A DNA stretch of 64,000 bases from Sciscionella marina DSM 45152 (GTDB lineage Bacteria; Actinomycetota; Actinomycetes; Mycobacteriales; Pseudonocardiaceae): contig NZ_KB905385.1 of assembly GCF_000379465.1 (NCBI RefSeq), forward strand, positions 1 to 64,000, in the 5' to 3' direction. Under the pieces are notes generated by a model. That model worked only from the letters and a program-made list of their open reading frames with translations. It was not told the origin of the DNA and searched no databases. The translations under genes were made by a program, and so were the position numbers. Positions 15,782-26,734 of this stretch are shown piece after piece (positions within the stretch are counted from its first letter, which is position 1; each line of letters begins with the position of its first letter).

Positions 15782-17029
15782 CTAGGGGGATGGTGCGGGG
15801 TTCGCGTGCTCCTCGGGATAGTGGTCGGTGCGGGCCCGGCTCGGTACGAGAAAGATGGCGCCGAGACCGAGCACGGCGACCACGGCGAAGAACCAGAACC
15901 CGAAGGGGTAGGCGATCCCGGCCGTGACGAGCGCACCGGTCACGAACGGTCCGACGATGGCGCCGAGCCGCCCGATGGCCGAGTTGAGCCCGAGTGCGGT
16001 ACCCCGGGATTCGGCGGGGAAGGACTGCGCGACGTAGGCGAAGATCAGCACCTGCGCGGAGAACACGAAGATCCCGGTCAGCAGCACCACGAGGTTGAGC
16101 ACGAAGCTGTTCTCCATGCGCACGCTGAGCAGGGCGAGCAGCACCGCGGCGATACCGAACCAGGTGAGCGCGGTCGGTTTGATGCCGCGCCGGTCGGCGA
16201 GGTACCCGGCGAGCAGCAGCCCGATCACCGCGCCGATGTTGAGCACCAGCAGCAGGGTGATCGAGGTGGACATGGCGTAGCCCGCGGTGCGCATCAGCTG
16301 CGGCAGCCAGGTGTTGAGCCCGTACACCAGCAGCAGACCCATGAAGGAGCCTGCCCAGGTCGCGAGGCTGATCCGGCGGAACCGGGGCGCGAGCACGGCA
16401 CGCATGCCCTGGCGCTCGCCGCCCTTCTGGCGCACCGAATCGCGCACCGAGAGGTAGGCGCTCGATTCGGGCAGCCGGAACCACATCACCGCGGCGAGTA
16501 CCAGTCCGGCGATCCCGCCCGCGTAGTAGAGCACCTGCCACTGCCCGAGCGCGGCGGCGAGCAGCGAGGTGAGTACCGCGCCGGTGTGATACCCGGTCAT
16601 GGTGATGGTGCTCGCGGTGGCCCGGCGCTTGGCCGGAAGGTGCTCGGACATCACGGTCAACGCGGTCGGCATGCAGGCGCCGAGCCCCAGACCGGCGAGG
16701 AACCGGAACACGCTGAAGGTGACCACATCCGGGGCGAGCGGCACGATCAGGGTGAACACCGAGAACAGCAGCACCGAAGTGAGCAGTACGCCGCGGCGGC
16801 CGAACCGGTCCGCGAACGGTCCCATGCCCGCGGCGCCGATCGCCACCCCGATCAGGGCGACCGTGGCGATCGCGGTCGCGCCGGCCGCGGTGAAACCGAG
16901 ATAACCGCTCTTGAGCACGATCGGGATCGTCACTGAGAAGGCGACCAGGTCGTAGCCCTCGAGCAGGACGGTGAGCCAGCAGAGGATCGCCGGCCACCCC
17001 GACCGGTCCGTCTGCGGTGTTGGCGCCAT
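15782..17029 (-). CDS. AAHS-family MFS aromatic acid:H+ symporter
   Basis: 415 aa, 12 predicted helices. 'LLEGYDLVAFSVTIPIVL' in TM1 is the DGYD-type motif of the aromatic acid:H+ symporter family (PcaK, BenK, MhpT), with Glu in place of the first Asp. 'GPFADRFGRRGVLLTS' is MFS motif A. It starts 17 bp after the benzoylformate decarboxylase gene on the same strand, so the two form an operon, and the likely cargo is mandelate, benzoylformate or a hydroxylated analogue. ATG 17029 is used; upstream frame sequence overlaps mdlC. Confidence 0.88.
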   Translation of the reverse strand: MAPTPQTDRSGWPAILCWLTVLLEGYDLVAFSVTIPIVLKSGYLGFTAAGATAIATVALIGVAIGAAGMGPFADRFGRRGVLLTSVLLFSVFTLIVPLAPDVVTFSVFRFLAGLGLGACMPTALTVMSEHLPAKRRATASTITMTGYHTGAVLTSLLAAALGQWQVLYYAGGIAGLVLAAVMWFRLPESSAYLSVRDSVRQKGGERQGMRAVLAPRFRRISLATWAGSFMGLLLVYGLNTWLPQLMRTAGYAMSTSITLLLVLNIGAVIGLLLAGYLADRRGIKPTALTWFGIAAVLLALLSVRMENSFVLNLVVLLTGIFVFSAQVLIFAYVAQSFPAESRGTALGLNSAIGRLGAIVGPFVTGALVTAGIAYPFGFWFFAVVAVLGLGAIFLVPSRARTDHYPEEHANPAPSP

Positions 17030-17046
17030 TGCCGTGCTCCTTCGAA

Positions 17047-18624
17047 TCAGGCGGGCGCGGTCAGCGCCGTGTCCACCTGGATCAGGCGCGGGCCGTCGGC
17101 GTCCTTGGCCAGCAGCGCGCGCAATTCCTCTTCCTCGGTCACCGAGTCCGCGGGCACCCCATACCCCTCCGCGATCTGGGTGAAGTCGAGCCCCGGAATG
17201 TTCACCCCGGGGACATCGGGCACATCGAGCAGATCGGCGAACCACTGCAGCGCGCCGTAACTTCCGTTGCGCAGCAACACGAAGGTCACCGGTACCCGGT
17301 GGCGGGCCGCGGTCCACAGCGCGCTGATGCCGTAGTTGGCCGCGCCGTCCCCGATCACGCCGAGGAAGGGCCGGTCCGGACGGCCGATCCCGGCGCCGAC
17401 CGCGGCCGGGATGCCGAAACCGAGCCCACCGGATGCGGGGAAGAAGTACGAGCCGCCCTTGCGCAGATCCATCTGCCGCCACCAGGCGGAGTTGGTCGAG
17501 GTGGACTCGACGATGTACCCGGTATCGGCCGGTTGGGTGTCCCGCAGCGCGGCGAACACCTGCTCGGGGTGCAGGGCGTTCTCGGCGACGGCAGGCTCGG
17601 GATTGGGCAGGTAATTCTGCTCATCGTTGCCGCGCTGCGGGCACCGTCCGAGCATCGCGTGCATGACCGCGCTCGGATCGGCGACGATCGCCTCGCCGAA
17701 CGGTGCCCGTGCGGCGGCCTCGGCGTCGTCGGTGACCTGCACGAGATGGGCGCCCTCGGGGAGGTAGGCGCCGGGCTCGTGCTGGTGGTAGCGGAAGACC
17801 GGGGCACCGAGCACCAGGATCAGGTCGTGCCCGTCGAGCTCCTCGGACAGCGAGGAGATCCCGGCGGGCAGTACCCCGCGGAAGAGCCGGTGCCGGTTGG
17901 GGAAGGGGAGTCGGAAGGCCGAGGGGGCGGCCCAGGTCGGCACGTCGAGGTGTTCGGCGAGCGCGACGGCCGTGTCGAACAGGCCCGCGGTGTCGATGTC
18001 CCCGCCGAGTACGAGTGCCGGGTTCTTCGCCGATTCGAAGCGGGCCACCAGATAGGCGAACTCCTCGGTGCTCGCCGCGCTCGCCCTGCTTATCGAGCGA
18101 CCGAGAACCATCCGCGCGTTCTCGTCCAGCTCTACATCCCAGTCGTCATAGGGAATCGAGAGATAGGTCGGCCGTTTGCGCATCCTGGCCTCGAACACCG
18201 CCTGGGCCAGGGAACGCGGCACATCCGCTGCGCAGCTCGGTTCGCCGGACCAGCCGACCAGCGGGCGCATCAGCGTGGTGGCGTCCACATTGGCGAGCAT
18301 TCCCTCGAGGCCGATCACCGGGCGCACCTGCTGGCCCGCGGTGATCACCAGTGGAGAGCGGGAGTAGACCGCGTTGGTCAGCGCGCCGAGCCCGTTGCCC
18401 GAGCCAGCGGCCGCGTGCAGGTTCACCAGCGCCGGTTTCCCGGTGACCTGGCAGTATCCGTCGGCCATCCCGACCACCGCGCCCTCGTGCAGGCCGAGCA
18501 CGTAGCTGAAGCGATCGGGCAGCCCGGTCAGGAACGGCAGCTCATTGGAACCCGGGTTGCCGAATATCGTGGTGAGCTCGTTGCGCTCGAGGAACTCGTG
18601 CGCGATGTGGCGAGCCGTCGGCAT
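17047..18624 (-). CDS. mdlC: benzoylformate decarboxylase
   Basis: 525 aa, a ThDP enzyme converting benzoylformate (or its 4-hydroxy form) to the aldehyde plus CO2. Key residues of the Pseudomonas enzyme fall at the same numbers: Ser26 in 'FGNPGSNELPFL', Glu47 in 'GLHEGAVVGMADGY' and His70 in 'NLHAAAGSGNG'. The second active-site His segment appears as 'VFRYHQHEPGAYL'. The ThDP/Mg site reads 'GDGAANYGISALWTAARHRVPVTFVLLRN'. It is transcribed with the aromatic transporter and divergent from a LysR regulator. Product aldehyde would be oxidised by the aldehyde dehydrogenase at 27.6 kb. Other ThDP decarboxylases lack the SNELPF/HQxxPG pair, so the call is strong. Confidence 0.92.
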   Translation of the reverse strand: MPTARHIAHEFLERNELTTIFGNPGSNELPFLTGLPDRFSYVLGLHEGAVVGMADGYCQVTGKPALVNLHAAAGSGNGLGALTNAVYSRSPLVITAGQQVRPVIGLEGMLANVDATTLMRPLVGWSGEPSCAADVPRSLAQAVFEARMRKRPTYLSIPYDDWDVELDENARMVLGRSISRASAASTEEFAYLVARFESAKNPALVLGGDIDTAGLFDTAVALAEHLDVPTWAAPSAFRLPFPNRHRLFRGVLPAGISSLSEELDGHDLILVLGAPVFRYHQHEPGAYLPEGAHLVQVTDDAEAAARAPFGEAIVADPSAVMHAMLGRCPQRGNDEQNYLPNPEPAVAENALHPEQVFAALRDTQPADTGYIVESTSTNSAWWRQMDLRKGGSYFFPASGGLGFGIPAAVGAGIGRPDRPFLGVIGDGAANYGISALWTAARHRVPVTFVLLRNGSYGALQWFADLLDVPDVPGVNIPGLDFTQIAEGYGVPADSVTEEEELRALLAKDADGPRLIQVDTALTAPA

Positions 18625-18694
18625 GGGTTCTGCTCCTGTCCGAATTGGTCCGGAGAATCCGACGATAAGGGCACTTGCGCACCGTGATCCAATA

Positions 18695-18716
18695 GATACG
18701 GTCAGGACGCCGTATC
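18695..18716. promoter_or_regulatory. LysR-type binding site GATACGG-N8-CCGTATC
   Basis: A perfect 7-bp inverted repeat, GATACGG (18695-18701) and CCGTATC (18710-18716), ends 12 bp before the LysR start in the divergent mdlC/lysR region. It fits the interrupted-dyad (T-N11-A) LysR recognition pattern, with T18697 and A at the mirrored half. Confidence 0.65.
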
Positions 18717-18728
18717 GATGGGGTCTAT

Positions 18729-19622
18729 ATGCGGGATTTCGATCTGAACCTGGTGCGGACCTTCGTGCTGCTCTACGAGACCCGCAGCGTCACGGCCACC
18801 GCCGAATCACTGCACCTCACCCAGCCGACGGTCAGCTATGCGCTGCAGAAACTCCGGCGGCGCTTCGGCGACGAGCTGTTCCGGCGCAGCGGTGCCGGGC
18901 TGGTGCCCACCACAACGGCGCGCGATCTCTACGAACCACTGCACACCGCGCTCGCCGGGATCGAGTCGACTGTCAGTGACTCCGTCAGCTTCGATCCGGC
19001 CACCGCGCAGACGGCGTTCACCCTGTGCCTCTCCGATCTGGGCGAGGTGTCCCTGCTGCCCCCGCTGCTCGCCGAGATCAAGACCCGTGCGCCCGGGGTG
19101 ACCTTCACGGTGCACCCGCTGGATGTGAGCGATGTGGAGGGCAGGCTCGGCCGGGGCGAGATCGACGCTTTTATCGCCACCCCGCTGATCAGCTCCCGCC
19201 GGGTGGAACGGGTCCCGCTGTTCCGGGAAGGACACGTCGCCCTGGTCGCCGAGGACCATCCACGGCTGCGCGGATCCCGGATCAGCCAGGCCCAGTTCGA
19301 AACCGAGCGGCACGTGACCGTTGTCGGGCCGGCCGGACACGACGGACCGCGCAGGGCACTCGAACTGCGCGGGCTCACCGGCCGGATCGCGCTCCAGGTC
19401 ACCAGGTACTCCTCGCTGCCGTACCTGGTGCAGCGCACCGAACTCGTCGGGATGGCCCCGCGCAGGCTGGCCGAGGTGTGGCGGAACGAGAACCGGGTCC
19501 GGCTGCTCGAATTGCCCTTCGAACTGGAACCGATCCTGGTGAGCGCCTACGCCCGCCGCACGCATTCGCGCAGTCCCGCGCAACAATGGCTGGTCGATTT
19601 CATGCAAGAGGTACTCGGTTAG
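18729..19622 (+). CDS. LysR-family regulator, probable activator of the mdlC operon
   Basis: 297 aa. The N-terminal winged HTH reads '[50 protein letters not shown]', the standard LysR signature, and residues ~90-290 form the periplasmic-binding-like inducer domain. It is divergent from mdlC and the aromatic transporter with a dyad between them, so the inducer is probably an aromatic 2-oxo acid or mandelate. It starts at ATG 18729. recQ follows after only 10 bp, perhaps by chance of packing rather than function. Confidence 0.9.
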   Translation: MRDFDLNLVRTFVLLYETRSVTATAESLHLTQPTVSYALQKLRRRFGDELFRRSGAGLVPTTTARDLYEPLHTALAGIESTVSDSVSFDPATAQTAFTLCLSDLGEVSLLPPLLAEIKTRAPGVTFTVHPLDVSDVEGRLGRGEIDAFIATPLISSRRVERVPLFREGHVALVAEDHPRLRGSRISQAQFETERHVTVVGPAGHDGPRRALELRGLTGRIALQVTRYSSLPYLVQRTELVGMAPRRLAEVWRNENRVRLLELPFELEPILVSAYARRTHSRSPAQQWLVDFMQEVLG

Positions 19623-19632
19623 AATCTGCCCG

Positions 19633-21459
<1,827 letters not shown>

Positions 21460-21577
21460 CTATCCTGATCAGACTCGCGTCGCGGTGCGGGTGGCGGAAC
21501 GCCGCCGCGGTGCCAGCGGACAGCTGGGTGACAGGCGGCTCCGCCGCTTCAGGACACAGTAGTCAGCCGCCGAATAG

Positions 21578-22990
21578 CTATCCCCCGAGCGCCGCACTGG
21601 CCGCGGCCGCGATGGCGAGCAGGCGCTGATCGGTGTGCGCCCTGCCGAGCAGTTGCACGCCGACCGGGAGACCGGATCCGGTGTGCCCGGCGGGGATCGA
21701 GATCGCGGGGATCCCGGCGACGGCGGTACCGAAGGTGTAGCGGATGAAGGTCTCGAAGGTGTGCTGTTCGCGGCCGCCCAGCAGCATCGTCTGGTGCTCG
21801 GTCAGCGGGATGGCCGGTGCGGGGGTCGTCGGGGTGAGCAGCACGTCGACATCCCGCATGGCCTCGTCGATTCCGGCCTTGATGCGCGCGGTGTCCCGGC
21901 GTTCGGTGTCCAGATAGATGTGTGCGGGCACCGGGTTTGCGTCCGGGCCGACCTCGCCCGCGAAGGTGGCGCGCAGGTCCGCGCCGAACCGGTCGAGCAC
22001 TTCCTCGAGCACGATGGGCGGCTCGACCTTGGCGAAGTATTCCTTGGTGAGCACCACTTTCTCCGGGCCGACCATGCGGAATCCGATATCGCTGCCGTGT
22101 TCGATCCCTTCTATCGCGCAAGGCACGAGCTGGGCCCCGTGTTCGGCAAACCGGGCCGCGGCGGATTCGGTGATCCGGTCGACCTCGGGATCGTTGTCGG
22201 TGGCGAAGTATCCGCGCGGTACCCCGATCCGCAGCCCGCGCAGGGTGTCCGCTCCTGCCTCGACCGGGTCCGCGATGCGCCCGGTGAGGACGGCGAACAG
22301 CAAGCCGGCATCGGCCACGGTGCGCGCGATCGGCCCGCTGGTGTCGAAGCTCCAGGACAGCCGGGTCACCCCGGTGTCGTCCACGATTCCCATGGTCGGG
22401 CGCAAACCGATCACCCCACACAGCGCGGCGGGGATCCGCAGCGAACCGCCGGTGTCCGTGCCGAGCGCGACGGGGACCATCCCCGAGGCGACCGCGGCCG
22501 CGGAACCACCGCTGGAGCCGCCCGCGATGCGTTCGGTGTCGTGCGGATTGCGCACCGGGCCGTAGTGCGGGTTGGCCGAGGTGATGCCGAAACTTCCCTC
22601 GTGCATATTGGTTTTGCCGAGTAGTACCGCCCCCGCGGAGCGCGCCGCGCGTACCGGGGCCGCGTCCGCGCGCGGATGCCACTGATCCAGCACGCTCATC
22701 CCGCTCGTGGTGCGCACCCCCGCGGTATCCATGTTGTCCTTCACCGCGAACGGAATCCCGTGCAGTGGGCCGAGTTCCACCCCGCTCGCGCGCTTGCGGT
22801 CGCATTCGGCTGCCTGGTGCAGCGCCTGTTCGGCGGTGACGGTGAGGAAGGCGTTGCAGCCCGGGTTGAGTGCCTCGATCCTGGCCAGATACCCCTCGGT
22901 CAGCTCCAGCGCGGACACGTCCCCGGAACGCAGGCGCGCGGCGAGTTCGGCGATGGTGGCTGTCGCGAGCTCTGGATGCGGTGCGGTCAT
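21578..22990 (-). CDS. amidase signature family hydrolase
   Basis: 470 aa from ATG 22990, preceded by GGAAGTG; an ATG eight codons earlier lacks a ribosome-binding site. The Ser-cisSer-Lys triad is visible: Lys in 'PFAVKDNMDTAGVRTT', cis-Ser and nucleophile region in 'RIAGGSSGGSAAAVASGMVPVALGTDTGGSLRIPA'. Members hydrolyse amides, allophanate or glutaminyl-tRNA intermediates. No gatB/gatC gene is nearby, so a GatA role is unlikely and a catabolic amidase is preferred. Convergent with recQ. Substrate unknown. Confidence 0.9.
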   Translation of the reverse strand: MTAPHPELATATIAELAARLRSGDVSALELTEGYLARIEALNPGCNAFLTVTAEQALHQAAECDRKRASGVELGPLHGIPFAVKDNMDTAGVRTTSGMSVLDQWHPRADAAPVRAARSAGAVLLGKTNMHEGSFGITSANPHYGPVRNPHDTERIAGGSSGGSAAAVASGMVPVALGTDTGGSLRIPAALCGVIGLRPTMGIVDDTGVTRLSWSFDTSGPIARTVADAGLLFAVLTGRIADPVEAGADTLRGLRIGVPRGYFATDNDPEVDRITESAAARFAEHGAQLVPCAIEGIEHGSDIGFRMVGPEKVVLTKEYFAKVEPPIVLEEVLDRFGADLRATFAGEVGPDANPVPAHIYLDTERRDTARIKAGIDEAMRDVDVLLTPTTPAPAIPLTEHQTMLLGGREQHTFETFIRYTFGTAVAGIPAISIPAGHTGSGLPVGVQLLGRAHTDQRLLAIAAAASAALGG

Positions 22991-23175
22991 CGAGTTCACT
23001 TCCGGCGGCGTCATTGGGCAGGCGTAGCCGGAATCCTAACCGGGTTCCCCCGTGTGGCGGCCGGTTCGGCACTGTGATGTGCGCGGCGCGCCCTGGAGGT
23101 TTCGATTTCCTTGGTGAATACAAAGAACGGCGGGGTGGCACCAGCCGGTACCGCCCCGCCGCCCCTGGGAAAGTC

Positions 23176-23379
23176 TTACACCGCGCTCACGCCGGTGGCC
23201 TGCGGGCCACGGTCGGACTGTGCGACCTCGAACTCGACGCGCGCGTTCTCGTCAAGGCTACGGAAACCGTTGCCCTGGATCTCGGAGAAGTGCACGAAAA
23301 GGTCCTTGCCACCCTCGTCGGGGGTGATGAAACCGAAGCCCTTTTCGGCGTTGAACCACTTCACGGTTCCCTGTGCCAT
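23176..23379 (-). CDS. CspA-family cold-shock protein
   Basis: 67 aa. '[34 protein letters not shown]' contains the RNA-binding motifs RNP1 (KGFGFI) and RNP2 (LFVHF). The single OB-fold binds RNA/ssDNA and melts structured mRNA. ATG 23379 gives the normal family length; GGAG lies about 12 nt upstream. A long untranslated leader probably precedes it, as in other csp genes that are controlled post-transcriptionally. Confidence 0.95.
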   Translation of the reverse strand: MAQGTVKWFNAEKGFGFITPDEGGKDLFVHFSEIQGNGFRSLDENARVEFEVAQSDRGPQATGVSAV

Positions 23380-23878
23380 ACTTGAAATCTCCATACATAT
23401 TTGAATCGTCGGGCATTCCAGTGAATGCTCGGGTCACGCGCACGACTCGGGAGATTCCGGAGGAACCCCGACACGCCCGCTCAAATCCTTGCGTAGCGTT
23501 CGGGTAAACGGACACACAAAAATCATCGAACCGATACCAGTTGAACACAGGTTCGGGCGAGCGTCAAGTCGGAGCGTGGCCGTGTTCGGGTGATGCGGAC
23601 GGGCGCGGCCGGTGCTACGTTCCCGGCAACTTGTCGTTCTCAGCTGTGAAATCCGTGTTTCTCCCATCGAGCGGAGTCCCAATGCCGACCTGTCCGCCGC
23701 ACGGCGCGGCGCGTATAATCGCGGATATCGAGCCGGTTGTGTTCAGTGACACTCCCAGCGATACTTCCAGTGACATACCGTCCGGTGTGCTGAGTGTGTC
23801 CGGCGCGCAAGACGATCATCCACCCGCCCGGCCGCTGTTCAGCGCGGCCGAGTAGCGGTTCCCTCCGATACGGCAGGA
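23380..23878. other. intergenic region upstream of csp and the desaturase
   Basis: About 500 bases of lower GC than the surroundings. The part next to csp probably carries its promoter and 5' leader, and the right part the desaturase promoter. ACTTCCAGTGACA-like reiterations occur near 23751-23775 (ACACTCCCAGCGATACTTCCAGTGACA). Short frames here show no recognised protein. Confidence 0.4.
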
Positions 23879-23983
23879 ATCATCATCGACAGCATCAAGG
23901 CTCCAGCCGCCAATGAGTACGCCGCGCTCTCCCGCGAGATCCGGGATGCGGGCCTGCTGCGCCGCAGGCACGGTCACTACGCG

Positions 23984-24901
23984 GTGCGCATGGGACTGAA
24001 TCTGCTCGCCTTCGCCGGTGCCTGGGTCGGGTTCTTCTTCCTCGGCGACAGCTGGTGGCAATTGTTCATCGCCGCTTTCCTCGCCGTTGTCTTCGCTCAG
24101 CTCGCGTTCATCGGGCACGATGCGGGGCACGGGCAGATCTTCGGCAACCGGCGGCACAACGACATCGTCGGTACTACCCACGGTGGCCTGATCGGGATGA
24201 GCTACCGAGCCTGGATCGGGGTGCACAACCAGCATCACGCCAACCCGAACCACGAGGACAAGGACCCGGATGTCGACATAGCGGCCCTCGCGTTCACCAG
24301 CAAACAGGCGGCGCTCAAACGCGGATTCCTGCGCTGGATGGCCAAACACCAGGCGATCCTGTTCTTCCCGTTGCTCACCCTGGAAGGGATCAACCTGCAC
24401 CTCTCTGGGGCGCAGGCGGTGCTGCGTGGGGAAACGAGGGCGCGCAGGCTCGAAGGCGCCCTGCTCCTAGTGCACGCGCTGACCTATCTGACCGCCGTCT
24501 TCCTCGTGCTCTCCCCGGGAATCGCGGTGCTGTTCGTGGTGGTGCACCAGGCGCTGTGGGGTATCTACATGGGCAGTTCCTTCGCGCCCAACCACAAGGG
24601 AATGCCGCAGCCGAGCGAGGAGGACGAGGCCTGCTTCCTGCGCAAGCAGGTGCTCACCTCCCGGAACATCCGTGGCGGCTGGTGGAACGATTTTCTGCTC
24701 GGTGGGCTGAACTACCAGATCGAGCACCATCTCTTCCCGAACATGCCCCGCCCGCACCTGCGGCTGGCTCAGCCGATCGTGCAACGGTTCTGCGCCGAAC
24801 GCGGGATCGCCTACAGTCAGACGAGCCTGCCGCGTTCCTACCGGATCGTGCTCAGCCATCTGCACGAGCTCGGCGCCCCGCTGCGCGCGAAACCCGCCTA
24901 G
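23984..24901 (+). CDS. membrane fatty acid desaturase
   Basis: 305 aa from GTG 23984. The three histidine boxes of the membrane di-iron desaturases are present: 'HDAGH', 'HNQHHANP' and 'QIEHHLFP'. Four to six hydrophobic segments alternate with them. It introduces double bonds into acyl chains in the membrane. Oddly, homologues begin about 25-30 residues earlier, and the matching sequence ('EYAALSREIRDAGLLRRRHGHYA') is open in frame from 23774 to 23984 but contains no ATG, GTG, TTG or CTG. The true start may be a rare codon such as ATC near 23879-23885 after 'caggaa', or a frameshift may have removed the start. The family call is firm. Confidence 0.85.
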   Translation: MRMGLNLLAFAGAWVGFFFLGDSWWQLFIAAFLAVVFAQLAFIGHDAGHGQIFGNRRHNDIVGTTHGGLIGMSYRAWIGVHNQHHANPNHEDKDPDVDIAALAFTSKQAALKRGFLRWMAKHQAILFFPLLTLEGINLHLSGAQAVLRGETRARRLEGALLLVHALTYLTAVFLVLSPGIAVLFVVVHQALWGIYMGSSFAPNHKGMPQPSEEDEACFLRKQVLTSRNIRGGWWNDFLLGGLNYQIEHHLFPNMPRPHLRLAQPIVQRFCAERGIAYSQTSLPRSYRIVLSHLHELGAPLRAKPA

Positions 24902-24931
24902 CGGTACCGGCGCGTTCATGCCGCGGTGTAC

Positions 24932-26335
24932 TCAGATTTCCGCGGCGATCCAGTCCGCCATGCGTTCGGCGACCAGCATCGCTTCGAGCGCGGTTGTGCC
25001 ACACAGTGGAATAGGGATCACCGACAGATCGCAGACCCGCAGACCGTTCACCCCATACACTGCGCCATGCGCGTCGACGACCGCGTCCGGATCATTCGCG
25101 AGGCCCATGGCGGCGCCGCCGAGCAGGGTGAGTCTGCTGAAGGTCATCGCGCGCAGCACGGCGTCGAGCCGCTCGTCCTCGGCGATGTCCTCCTCGGTGA
25201 GCATGGCGATTCCCTTGATGTGCCGGGAAAGCGGCGGACGCCGGGTGAGTTCCCAAGCGTACCGGTAGGCGGCGCGCATCCGGGCGAGGTCGGTTTCCTC
25301 GCGGTAGAAGCCGAGGTCGAGTCCTTCAGTGGTGAGCCGGCCCCTCGATCGCGGGCGCATATCGCCGATCATGATGGCGAGCAGGGGATCGCCACCACCG
25401 GGCGGTGGTCCTGGATGCAGGCACAGGTAGAAGGCGTCGTCCTCGGCGTAGCCGGGAATGGCGCCGAGCCGGGCGACGAGCTGGGTGCCGGGCCAGTCCG
25501 GTGGCGGTTCGTGCGGAAGTGCGGGGACCACGGCACCGGGCTGGTCGTAGATGCGCGCGCCGATTCCCGGGTGCCCGATTCCCGAGCGCCGCAACAGTTC
25601 CGGTGAACCCGGGCTGCCCGCGCACAGTACGACCTGGCGCGCGGTAATGGTCTCGGTGCCGATCAGCACCCCGGTGGCCCGGTCTCCGCGTAGTAGTACC
25701 CGGTCCACAGTGGCATCCCCGCGCACGGTGAGGTTGGGGCGGTCCCGGGCGCCGGCGAGGTAGGTGTCCGCGCTGGAACGCCGTTCGCGGCCCGCGCGGT
25801 TCTGCGGGTAGGGACCGATTCCCCTGGCCCGCGGGTGATTCATGTCCGCCTGGTACTCGGTGCCGGTGGCGAGCACGGTCTCCAGGAAGGCCGCATTGGC
25901 CGCGGTGAGCTCCGTGGAACGCCATCGGGTGATCGGAACGGGTCCGTGCGCACCGTGGTGGGCTTCCTCGCTGAAATCCAGGTCGGTCTCGATTCTCCGG
26001 TACGACTCGAGTACGTGTTCCGGAGACCACTCGGGCAGCCCGATGGCGGCGAAATCCCGCAGCGGGGCCCGGAACGCGCCGCGACCGTTGATCTGCGCGC
26101 TGCCGCCGATGACCTTGCCGCGGGACAGGAATTCCACCCGGTCCCCGCAGACCCGGGCGCGCCGATCCCAGGCGTACTCCTCGGCCGTGCCGGTGCGCAA
26201 CGTGGCGGGCAACCGGTCCGTGGTGAAGTCCGGGCCCGCTTCGAGAAGCAGCACCGAGCGCGCCGGATCCGCGCTCAGTCGCGCGGCGAGCACGCATCCC
26301 GCGGTGCCCGCGCCCACGATCACGTGGTCGTGCAT
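24932..26335 (-). CDS. GMC-family FAD oxidoreductase with altered catalytic motif
   Basis: 467 aa. The FAD dinucleotide fold 'VIVGAGTAGCVLAARLSADP' with 'LLLEAGP' starts the protein, and 'GGSAQINGRGAFRA' matches the GMC signature. The C-terminus 'GVNGLRVCDLSVIP' is typical. The catalytic His/His-Asn pair of choline dehydrogenase-like enzymes is missing: the 'HPxGTCRMG' position reads 'LTLLGGAAMG', and 'GNxNA' reads 'CGTTA'. At 467 aa it is also shorter than the usual ~530. It may oxidise an alcohol differently or have lost activity. It is the last gene of a leftward set, one base after the VOC gene. Confidence 0.8.
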   Translation of the reverse strand: MHDHVIVGAGTAGCVLAARLSADPARSVLLLEAGPDFTTDRLPATLRTGTAEEYAWDRRARVCGDRVEFLSRGKVIGGSAQINGRGAFRAPLRDFAAIGLPEWSPEHVLESYRRIETDLDFSEEAHHGAHGPVPITRWRSTELTAANAAFLETVLATGTEYQADMNHPRARGIGPYPQNRAGRERRSSADTYLAGARDRPNLTVRGDATVDRVLLRGDRATGVLIGTETITARQVVLCAGSPGSPELLRRSGIGHPGIGARIYDQPGAVVPALPHEPPPDWPGTQLVARLGAIPGYAEDDAFYLCLHPGPPPGGGDPLLAIMIGDMRPRSRGRLTTEGLDLGFYREETDLARMRAAYRYAWELTRRPPLSRHIKGIAMLTEEDIAEDERLDAVLRAMTFSRLTLLGGAAMGLANDPDAVVDAHGAVYGVNGLRVCDLSVIPIPLCGTTALEAMLVAERMADWIAAEI

Positions 26336-26336
26336 C

Positions 26337-26708
26337 TCAGTCACCCAGGCTCGGCCGGTAGGTGCCGAAACTCCACTGGTTGCCCGCGAAGTCCTCGGCC
26401 ATGTATTCGGTCGAGCCGTAGTCCATGGTGGTCGGTTCCATGGTGATCGTGGCACCGGCCGCGCGGGCCCGTTCGCAGTGCGCGGTCACATCCTCGACGG
26501 GAATGTAGGTCAGCGACAACCGGTCCTTGGTCGGCCCGCCGATCAGTACGAGCCCGTCGCCGTAGCGCAGTTCGGCGTGCACGATCCCGCCGTCCTCGCC
26601 GGGAACGCTGAACAGCGTGGTGAAGCCGAACGCCTCCTCGAGGAATCGGATGGCGCGCGCGGGATCGGTGTAGGTGAGGACCGGAACGATGCTCGGTGAA
26701 TTCGTCAT
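26337..26708 (-). CDS. VOC-superfamily (glyoxalase/bleomycin-resistance-like) protein
   Basis: 123 aa, two beta-alpha-beta-beta-beta modules: 'SIVPVLTYTDPARAIRFLEEAFGFTTLF' at the start of the first, 'PVEDVTAHCERARAAGATI' and 'EYMAEDFAGNQWSFGTY' in the second. The layout is that of the PhnB/'glyoxalase family' type that binds metal or small hydrophobic ligands. Substrate unknown. It lies between an AraC regulator (26 bp upstream) and the GMC gene (its TGA is one base before that ATG), so the three are almost certainly co-transcribed. Confidence 0.87.
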   Translation of the reverse strand: MTNSPSIVPVLTYTDPARAIRFLEEAFGFTTLFSVPGEDGGIVHAELRYGDGLVLIGGPTKDRLSLTYIPVEDVTAHCERARAAGATITMEPTTMDYGSTEYMAEDFAGNQWSFGTYRPSLGD

Positions 26709-26734
26709 GGCCCGAAGGTAACCGAGGGACCGCG

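Noticed and set aside
15572-16936. Long plus-strand open frame opposite the AAHS transporter
   Set aside because: Antisense to a clear MFS protein with family motifs; the sequence is low-complexity Glu/Arg/Gly/His typical of a shadow frame.
23541-23855. 104-codon plus-strand frame before the desaturase
   Set aside because: No recognised motif, lower-GC intergenic composition, and it does not align with the desaturase N-terminus, which is in another frame.
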